From: Rhodocyclaceae bacterium
GTDB taxonomy: Bacteria > Pseudomonadota > Gammaproteobacteria > Burkholderiales > Rhodocyclaceae
NCBI GenBank assembly: GCA_025353195.1
Contig: JANXRC010000077.1
Span: 1-32,717 of the forward strand
Direction of reading: 5' to 3'
Length of the DNA: 32,717 nucleotides
Both the position numbers and the translations under genes were made by a program. Shown one piece after another: positions 27,066-32,717 of the stretch. The notes under the pieces are model-generated. The model made no database searches. It saw only the letters and a program-made list of their open reading frames with translations, and was not told the origin of the DNA. The stretch's first letter is position 1; each line of letters opens with the position of its first letter.

Positions 27066-28946
27066 TCAGGCCGGCGCCGTCGCGGTGGGTTCCGGACCCG
27101 GCGCGCTGTCGCCCCTGGGTACCGGCGGCGCACTCGAAGGCTTGGGCGGACGCGGTGGCAAGCCGGCCATGATGTCGTTGATCTGGTCGGCGTCGATGGT
27201 CTCCAGCTCCAGCAGCGCCGCAGCCATGGCCTCGACCTTGTCGCGATTGTCTTCCAGCAGACGGCGCGCGCGCGCGTATTGCTCGTCGAGCATGCGGCGA
27301 ATCTCGGTATCCACCTTTTGCATGGTCGATTCCGACATGTTCTTGTGCGTGGTAACGGAACGACCGAGGAAAATCTCGCCTTCCTCTTCGCCGTAGACCA
27401 TCGGCCCCAGGCTGTCGGACATGCCCCACTGCGTCACCATGCGCCGGGCTAGATCGGTGGCGCGCTGGAAATCGTTGGACGCACCGGTGGTCATCTGCTG
27501 CATGAACAGCTCTTCGGCAATGCGGCCGCCGAACAACACGCAAATAGTACTGAGCAGGCGTTCACGATCCTGACTGTAACGTTCCTGGTCAGGCAACTGC
27601 ATGGTCAATCCCAAGGCACGTCCACGCGGGATGACGGTCACCTTGTGCACCGGATCGGTCTTGGGCAGCAGTTTGGCCACCACGGCATGGCCGGATTCGT
27701 GGTACGCGGTGTTCCTGCGCTCCTCTTCGGGCATGACCATCGACCGCCGCTCGGCGCCCATCATGATCTTGTCCTTGGCACGCTCGAAATCTTCCATGTC
27801 CACCAGGCGCTTGCTGCTGCGCGCGGCAAACAGCGCGGCTTCGTTGACCAGATTGGCCAGATCGGCGCCGGAAAACCCCGGACAGCCGCGGGCCAGAATC
27901 GACGCGTCGATGTCCGGCGCCACCGGCACCTTGCGCATATGCACCTTGAGGATCTGTTCGCGGCCGCGAATGTCCGGCAGCGGCACCACGACCTGGCGGT
28001 CGAAGCGACCGGGGCGCAGCAGCGCCGGGTCAAGCACGTCGGGACGGTTGGTGGCAGCCACCACGATCACGCCCACCGAGGGCTCGAAGCCATCCATCTC
28101 GACCAGCATCTGGTTCAGGGTCTGTTCGCGCTCGTCATTGCCGCCACCGAGGCCGGCGCCGCGCTGGCGGCCAACGGCGTCGAGTTCGTCGATGAAGATG
28201 ATGCACGGTGACGCCTTCTTGGCCTGGTCGAACATGTCGCGCACGCGCGCGGCGCCTACGCCAACAAACATTTCGACGAAATCGGAACCGGAAATGGAGA
28301 AGAAAGGTACCTTGGCCTCGCCTGCAATCGCCTTCGCCAGCAGCGTCTTGCCGGTGCCGGGCGCGCCGACCAGGAGGACCCCACGGGGAATGCGGCCACC
28401 GAGCTTCTGAAACTTCGACGGATCGCGGAGGAAGTCGACCATTTCGTAGACTTCTTCCTTGGCTTCGTCGCAGCCGGCCACATCGGCAAAAGTGATGGTG
28501 TTGGAGGATTCATCCATCATCCGCGCCCGGCTCTTGCCGAAAGAAAAAGCTCCGCCCTTGCCGCCACCCTGCATCTGGCGCATGAAGAATACCCAGACGC
28601 CGATCAGCAGCAGCATGGGGAACCAGGAGACGAAAATGCTGGTCAGAAAAGATTGTTCTTCCTCGGGCTTGGCGACCACCTTGACGTTGTTCTTCAACAG
28701 GTCGGAGACCATCCACAAGTCCGGCGGAGCGTAAGTGGTGATCTTCTTGCCATCGGTCGTGGTGGCTTCCAGCGTGCGGCCCTGAATGACGACCTTGCTG
28801 ACGCGGCCCTGCTTCACCTCTTCGAGGAACTGGGAGTACTCCAGCGACCCGAGCACTGCCTGGCGCGTGTTGAACTGATTGAACACCGTCATCAGGACAA
28901 TGCCGATCACCAGCCAGATCGCCATGTTTTTGAACATATTATTCAA
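27066..28946 (-). CDS. ftsH: ATP-dependent zinc metalloprotease FtsH
   Basis: 626 residues from a TTG at 28946. The TTG start gives [11 protein letters not shown], the usual betaproteobacterial N-terminus, and has AGAGG 7 bases upstream; ATG 28937 would be 16 bases away. Order: TM1 (about 5-24), periplasmic part, TM2 (about 100-120), AAA+ domain with Walker A GAPGTGKT (about 193-200), Walker [12 protein letters not shown] and arginine-finger region RPGRFD, then the zinc protease with HESGH (about 415-419). It degrades membrane and regulatory proteins, typically including LpxC and unassembled SecY. The Pro/Ala-rich C-terminus is normal. rlmE lies 88 bases upstream on the same strand. Confidence 0.96.
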   Translation of the reverse strand: MNNMFKNMAIWLVIGIVLMTVFNQFNTRQAVLGSLEYSQFLEEVKQGRVSKVVIQGRTLEATTTDGKKITTYAPPDLWMVSDLLKNNVKVVAKPEEEQSFLTSIFVSWFPMLLLIGVWVFFMRQMQGGGKGGAFSFGKSRARMMDESSNTITFADVAGCDEAKEEVYEMVDFLRDPSKFQKLGGRIPRGVLLVGAPGTGKTLLAKAIAGEAKVPFFSISGSDFVEMFVGVGAARVRDMFDQAKKASPCIIFIDELDAVGRQRGAGLGGGNDEREQTLNQMLVEMDGFEPSVGVIVVAATNRPDVLDPALLRPGRFDRQVVVPLPDIRGREQILKVHMRKVPVAPDIDASILARGCPGFSGADLANLVNEAALFAARSSKRLVDMEDFERAKDKIMMGAERRSMVMPEEERRNTAYHESGHAVVAKLLPKTDPVHKVTVIPRGRALGLTMQLPDQERYSQDRERLLSTICVLFGGRIAEELFMQQMTTGASNDFQRATDLARRMVTQWGMSDSLGPMVYGEEEGEIFLGRSVTTHKNMSESTMQKVDTEIRRMLDEQYARARRLLEDNRDKVEAMAAALLELETIDADQINDIMAGLPPRPPKPSSAPPVPRGDSAPGPEPTATAPA

Positions 28947-28953
28947 GGTGAAG

Positions 28954-28960
28954 CCTCTCT
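28954..28960 (-). promoter_or_regulatory. Ribosome binding site selecting the TTG start of ftsH
   Basis: The - strand reads AGAGAGG, with 7 bases (CTTCACC) before TTG 28946 and 16 before the next in-frame ATG (28937). The spacing favours the TTG. Confidence 0.65.
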
Positions 28961-28988
28961 TTCCCGGGGCGGGATTGCATATCAAGTC

Positions 28989-29017
28989 ATTCTAGTGCTG
29001 ATTGCCATGCCCTGCAA
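28989..29017 (-). promoter_or_regulatory. Possible sigma70 promoter for ftsH
   Basis: On the - strand TTGCAG (29012-29017; 3 of 6) and TAGAAT (28989-28994; 5 of 6 of TATAAT) are separated by exactly 17 bp. The predicted start is near 28982, about 36 bases before the TTG start codon. It lies in the 88-base gap after rlmE. Transcription from rlmE may contribute as well. A heat-shock promoter was looked for but not convincingly found. Confidence 0.45.
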
Positions 29018-29034
29018 ACCGCAGCGACCAGCGA

Positions 29035-29685
29035 TCATGTCCGCTTGCCGCGCGCCAACAGGTAAATCTCGGCACTGCGATTGCGCGAGGCGGCCGGCTT
29101 TCTCATTTGCAAAATTCGAAACTGTTGCTGCAACGCACGGCGCAATTCCATGAAACCGTCGCCCTGAAATACCTTGACCAGCAGATCGCCGCCCGGTTTC
29201 AGATGCAGCGCACAGAATTCCAGAGTCAGTTCGGCCAGAACCATGACGCGCGCCTGATCGACCATGCCTATACCCGACATGTTGGGGGCCATGTCCGACA
29301 ATACAAGGTCGACCTGACGGCCATCGAGGGCATCCACCAGTTTCTGCAGCACCGCGTCGTCGTGGAAATCGCCCTGAATGAACTCGACGCCATGCAAGGC
29401 GTCCATCGGCAGTAGGTCAAGCGCAATCAACCGCCCGCCGGGGGCCACACGCCTGGCGGCAACCTGCGACCAGCTGCCGGGCGCCGACCCGAGGTCGACT
29501 ACCGTCATGCCCGGCTTCAGCAGCTTGTCCTTGTCGTCGATTTCGGTCAGCTTGAACGCGGCGCGGGACCGCCAGCCCGCTGCCCGGGCGCGCTGCACGT
29601 AGGCGTCATTGACGTGCTCGGTGATCCAGGCCTTGGTGGTCTTGTTCTTCTTGACCTTCTTGTTGCTCTCGATCTTGCCGCTCAC
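29035..29685 (-). CDS. rlmE: 23S rRNA 2'-O-ribose U2552 methyltransferase (FtsJ/RrmJ)
   Basis: 216 residues. The class I SAM motif is [15 protein letters not shown]. The K-D-K-E catalytic set is visible: Lys in [10 protein letters not shown], Asp in [10 protein letters not shown], Lys in LLVKVFQG and Glu in SAEIYLLA. It methylates U2552 in the A loop of 23S rRNA late in 50S assembly. The N-terminus is Lys-rich (KVKKNKTTK), as is usual. rlmE-ftsH order is widely conserved in proteobacteria. It is divergent from yhbY with only 14 bases between start codons, so the promoters must lie inside the opposing genes. Confidence 0.96.
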   Translation of the reverse strand: MSGKIESNKKVKKNKTTKAWITEHVNDAYVQRARAAGWRSRAAFKLTEIDDKDKLLKPGMTVVDLGSAPGSWSQVAARRVAPGGRLIALDLLPMDALHGVEFIQGDFHDDAVLQKLVDALDGRQVDLVLSDMAPNMSGIGMVDQARVMVLAELTLEFCALHLKPGGDLLVKVFQGDGFMELRRALQQQFRILQMRKPAASRNRSAEIYLLARGKRT

Positions 29686-29699
29686 GTTACAATTCCGCC

Positions 29700-30077
29700 A
29701 TGACTGAACTTGCCCCCACCCAGCGCCGCGCCCTGCGGGCCGCCGCGCATCATCTGAATCCCGTCGTTTCCATCAGCCAGAAGGGCCTGACGCCTTCCGT
29801 CCTGGCGGAAATCGACCACTGCCTCAAGGCCCACGAACTGATCAAGTTGCGACTTTACGGCATCGAACGCGAAGCTCGGGATGCCCTGTTCGCTGAAATC
29901 TGCACTGCGCTCAGTTGCGTCGCTGTGCAGCACATCGGCAACCTGCTGGTGCTCTGGCGCGAGAATCCCAAGGATGCTGCCATACAGGAGTCGGCGCCGG
30001 CGCGACGGCGGAACGCTGCGCCGGTCACCAAGAAACAGGCCGCCGCGCGCACCGAAGCCCGCAACCGCAAGCGCTGA
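29700..30077 (+). CDS. yhbY: YhbY-type RNA-binding protein (CRS1-YhbY/CRM domain)
   Basis: 125 residues. The CRM domain (about 5-95) has [23 protein letters not shown] and a final [12 protein letters not shown] that replaces the common IG..vVlYR strand. E. coli YhbY associates with pre-50S particles. Here a basic tail of about 30 residues rich in Arg, Ala and Lys follows, so it is longer than the E. coli protein (97). It is the only + strand gene in this block, divergent from rlmE and convergent with the DUF4149 gene, whose stop codon lies 2 bases beyond. Confidence 0.92.
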   Translation: MTELAPTQRRALRAAAHHLNPVVSISQKGLTPSVLAEIDHCLKAHELIKLRLYGIEREARDALFAEICTALSCVAVQHIGNLLVLWRENPKDAAIQESAPARRRNAAPVTKKQAAARTEARNRKR

Positions 30078-30079
30078 AA

Positions 30080-30544
30080 CTATCGGCCCTTGCCTCTTTC
30101 CTGCAGTATCACCAGCGCGATCCCCAGCATGGATTGCAGCAGATAGAGCGCACTCGACACGCCGTGCCAGGTAGTAAAGCGATCACGCAGCGCGCTTTCC
30201 ATGACCCGGCGCGGCAGGGCATCGGCCTGTAGCTGCGTCAATATCGGCTGCACGCCGAAATGCCCCGCCACCGTCAGAGCGAGCATCAGCAGCACAATCC
30301 ACAACACGCCGGACTTGATCGCGCGCCAGCCTTTGGCGAACACGACGAACAGCATCAGGTAAGCCCCGCAGGCAAGGCCGACCCACGCCATGACGTTGAA
30401 CATCGCACCCGCCAGATTGCCGGCCACGGCCCGATCCGCAAGCTGGGTGAACAACACCGGCGCGGCAATCAAGCCGATCGCCAGCAGGCTGCCAACCCAG
30501 ACGGCAACCCCGATGCTGTAGAGGGCGGACGCCAGCCTTCCCAT
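30080..30544 (-). CDS. DUF4149-type membrane protein
   Basis: 154 residues with four hydrophobic helices (about 7-30, 45-70, 78-97 and 130-150). The first helix holds VAVWVGSLLAIGLIAAPVLF. The region between helices 3 and 4 (RFTTWHGVSSALYLLQS) is typical of DUF4149 proteins found next to greA in betaproteobacteria. The function is unknown; it should sit in the inner membrane. The ATG begins one base after the greA stop, so the genes are probably coupled. Confidence 0.82.
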   Translation of the reverse strand: MGRLASALYSIGVAVWVGSLLAIGLIAAPVLFTQLADRAVAGNLAGAMFNVMAWVGLACGAYLMLFVVFAKGWRAIKSGVLWIVLLMLALTVAGHFGVQPILTQLQADALPRRVMESALRDRFTTWHGVSSALYLLQSMLGIALVILQERGKGR

Positions 30545-30545
30545 A

Positions 30546-31025
30546 TCAGATATATTTGACGTCGAGTATCTCGTACTCGCGCCTCCCGCCGGGCGTCTGC
30601 ACCTCGGCGACGTCGCCGGCGAACTTGCCGATCAGCGCGCGCGCCACCGGCGAGTTCAGCGAGATCATGCCGGACTTGATGTCGGCTTCGTCGTCGCCGA
30701 CGATCTGGTAGGTCACGCTGCTGCCGTTGTCCATGTCTTCCAGTTCAACCGTGGCGCCGAACACCACGCGCCCATCGGCATCGAGCGATGCCGGATCGAT
30801 GATCTGCGCGTTGCCGAGTTTGCCCTCGACTTCCTTGAGACGGCCTTCGATAAACCCTTGCCGTTCCTTGGCCGCATCGTACTCGGCATTCTCCGACAGG
30901 TCGCCATGCGAGCGAGCCTCGGCGATGGCGGCGATCACCGCCGGACGATCGACCGTCTTCAGCCGCTGCATCTCTTTTCGCAGCAGTTCCGCGCCGCGCA
31001 GCGTGATGGGGTATTTTCCGCTCAT
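30546..31025 (-). CDS. greA: Transcription elongation factor GreA
   Basis: 159 residues. The N-terminal coiled coil (about 1-75) carries the tip with acidic residues in [17 protein letters not shown], which enters the RNA polymerase secondary channel and stimulates transcript cleavage in backtracked complexes. The C-terminal FKBP-like domain includes [14 protein letters not shown] and ends [14 protein letters not shown]. Length is standard. The ATG overlaps the carB stop codon (ATGA), and the DUF4149 gene follows. Confidence 0.97.
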   Translation of the reverse strand: MSGKYPITLRGAELLRKEMQRLKTVDRPAVIAAIAEARSHGDLSENAEYDAAKERQGFIEGRLKEVEGKLGNAQIIDPASLDADGRVVFGATVELEDMDNGSSVTYQIVGDDEADIKSGMISLNSPVARALIGKFAGDVAEVQTPGGRREYEILDVKYI

Positions 31026-32717
31026 ACGGTTAACTCGGCGTGCAAGGCCTGCAGGGAATAGGTTTCAAGACCGGCGTGACGCATGCCGGCGCAGGCGGCG
31101 CGCGCGCCCTCTATGGTGGTAAACAGCGTCACTTTGGCGCCCAACGCGGAGGTGCGAATCGAGCGCGAATCTGCAATCGCGGTGCGCTTTTCCTCGACAG
31201 TATTGACGATCAGCGCGATCTCGCCATTTTTGATCATATCAACAATGTGCGGCCGCCCTTCGGTCACCTTGTTGACGATGCCGACCGGAATGCCGGCGGC
31301 GGCAATCGCGCCACCCGTGCCGCGCGTGGCGACCAGCGCAAAACCGAGCTCGTGCAACTCGCGCGCAACATCGACGGCCTTCGGCCGGTCTGCCGGTTTG
31401 ACGCTGACAAAGACCTTGCCGGACTTCGGCAGCCGCGTCCCGGCGGCGAGCTGCGACTTGACGAAGGCTTCGCCGAAGGTGCGACCGACACCCATCACCT
31501 CGCCGGTGGATTTCATCTCGGGGCCAAGGATGGTATCGACGCCGGGAAACTTGATGAAGGGGAAAACCGCTTCCTTCACGGAAAAGTAGGGCGGGATTAT
31601 TTCGCGCGTCATGCCCTGGTCGCGCAGACTGCGCCCGGCCATGCAGCGCGCTGCAATCTTGGCCAGCGGCAGGCTGGTGGCCTTGGAGACGAAGGGAACC
31701 GTGCGCGACGCGCGCGGATTGACTTCCAGCACGTAGACCACGTCCTCGCCGCTGCCTTGCGCATTCTTCTGAATCGCGAACTGCGCATTCATCAGGCCAA
31801 CGACGTTGAGGCCCTTGGCCATCATCTCGGTCTGACGGCGCAACTCGTCCTGAATCTCCACCGAGAGCGAAAACGGCGGCAGCGAACAGGCCGAGTCGCC
31901 CGAATGGACGCCGGCCTGCTCGATGTGTTCCATGATGCCGCCGATCAGCACTTGCGTGCCATCCGACAGGGCATCGACATCCACCTCGATGGCGTCATTG
32001 AGGAAACGATCGAGCAGCACCGGGGAATCAAAGGAAACCTTGATCGCATCGCGCATGTACCGTTCGAGATCCTTCTGCTCATGCACTATTTCCATGGCAC
32101 GGCCGCCCAGCACGTAGGAAGGCCGCACCACCAGCGGGTAACCGATCTCGGCGGCGAGGCGAATTGCGTCCGGCTCCGTGCGCGCCGTCCGATTCGGCGG
32201 CTGCCGCAGGCCTAGATCATGCAGCAGTTTCTGGAACCGCTCGCGATCCTCGGCGGCATCGATCATGTCGGGACTGGTACCGATGATGGGGACGCCGTTG
32301 GCTTCGAGCTCGCGTGCGCGCTTCAGCGGGGTCTGGCCGCCGAACTGCACGATGACACCGGTCGGTTGCTCGACGTGGACGATTTCGAGAATGTCTTCCA
32401 GGGTCACCGGTTCGAAATACAGGCGATCGGAAGTGTCATAGTCGGTTGAAACGGTCTCCGGATTGCAGTTGACCATGATGGTTTCATAGCCGTCTTCGCG
32501 CATGGCCAGCGCCGCGTGCACGCAGCAATAGTCGAATTCGATGCCCTGCCCAATGCGATTCGGCCCACCGCCGAGCACCATGATCTTGTTGCGGCCGGTC
32601 GGATTCGCTTCGCATTCGTCTTCGTACGTGGAATACAGATACGCCGTCGCGGTGGCGAACTCGGCGGCACAGGTGTCGACCCGCCGGTACACCGGCCGCA
32701 CGCCGAGTGCATGGCGT
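31022..32717 (-). CDS. carB: Carbamoyl-phosphate synthase large subunit (C-terminal part)
   Basis: About 564 C-terminal residues of a protein of roughly 1,070; the N-terminal half lies beyond the window edge. The part seen starts just before the second ATP-grasp half ([20 protein letters not shown]), continues through the ATP-grasp domain ([19 protein letters not shown]) and ends with the MGS-like allosteric domain ([35 protein letters not shown]). This half phosphorylates carbamate to carbamoyl phosphate for arginine and pyrimidine synthesis; the last domain binds effectors. It overlaps greA by ATGA. Confidence 0.97.
   Translation of the reverse strand, partial: RHALGVRPVYRRVDTCAAEFATATAYLYSTYEDECEANPTGRNKIMVLGGGPNRIGQGIEFDYCCVHAALAMREDGYETIMVNCNPETVSTDYDTSDRLYFEPVTLEDILEIVHVEQPTGVIVQFGGQTPLKRARELEANGVPIIGTSPDMIDAAEDRERFQKLLHDLGLRQPPNRTARTEPDAIRLAAEIGYPLVVRPSYVLGGRAMEIVHEQKDLERYMRDAIKVSFDSPVLLDRFLNDAIEVDVDALSDGTQVLIGGIMEHIEQAGVHSGDSACSLPPFSLSVEIQDELRRQTEMMAKGLNVVGLMNAQFAIQKNAQGSGEDVVYVLEVNPRASRTVPFVSKATSLPLAKIAARCMAGRSLRDQGMTREIIPPYFSVKEAVFPFIKFPGVDTILGPEMKSTGEVMGVGRTFGEAFVKSQLAAGTRLPKSGKVFVSVKPADRPKAVDVARELHELGFALVATRGTGGAIAAAGIPVGIVNKVTEGRPHIVDMIKNGEIALIVNTVEEKRTAIADSRSIRTSALGAKVTLFTTIEGARAACAGMRHAGLETYSLQALHAELTV

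Noticed and set aside
28947-29034. Heat-shock (sigma32) promoter before ftsH
   Set aside because: CTTGAT and CCCCGG are present but only 11 bp apart, too short for the sigma32 consensus.

Overview
This 32.7 kb GC-rich window looks chromosomal and betaproteobacterial, most likely from the Rhodocyclales or a neighbouring group. The evidence is the gene order: a compact nuoA-N operon preceded by tpiA, secG and tRNA-Leu, and a carB-greA-DUF4149 / yhbY / rlmE-ftsH-folP-glmM block. The taxonomic call is inference from gene order and protein sequence; no 16S rRNA gene is present.

Layout. (1) 1-1197, + strand: the end of a quinone oxidoreductase gene, overlapping a DsbA/FrnE-like thioredoxin-fold gene. 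(2) 1228-3715, - strand: a tight three-gene unit of a Nudix ADP-ribose pyrophosphatase, a soluble NarX-like GAF histidine kinase with a cysteine cluster, and a NarL-type response regulator. Both junctions are ATGA overlaps. (3) 3785-3836: a strong intrinsic terminator closing the nuo operon. (4) 3876-18387, - strand: a complete 14-gene complex I operon, nuoA to nuoN, with separate nuoC and nuoD. (5) 18498-19794, - strand: tRNA-Leu(GAG), secG, tpiA. (6) 20017-24744, + strand: an Escherichia-type quinol:fumarate reductase operon frdABCD, followed by a UbiE/COQ5-like methyltransferase and an unrecognised 217-residue protein. (7) 24821-32717: glmM, folP, ftsH, rlmE, divergent yhbY, a DUF4149 membrane protein, greA and the C-terminal half of carB.

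How it fits together. Most of the window is housekeeping: NADH entry into the respiratory chain, glycolysis, secretion, folate and cell-wall precursor synthesis, proteolysis, ribosome maturation, transcript elongation and carbamoyl phosphate synthesis. The distinctive part is the frd block, which lies between tpiA and glmM and is transcribed opposite to both. A near-consensus FNR/Anr box sits about 41 bp before a predicted start point, which is the class II activator position, so anaerobic induction is expected. FrdC keeps the Glu29 and His82 positions that matter for menaquinol use in E. coli, and a quinone-type methyltransferase gene follows in the same direction. My inference is that the block is a fumarate-respiration module bundled with an enzyme, and perhaps an uncharacterised helper, for making or modifying a low-potential quinone (menaquinone or rhodoquinone). 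Complex I plus fumarate reductase would then form a short anaerobic electron-transport chain from NADH to fumarate.

A second point of interest is the redox-sensor-like kinase whose gene is coupled to a Nudix hydrolase gene. No CRISPR array, insertion sequence, phage gene or rRNA gene was seen.
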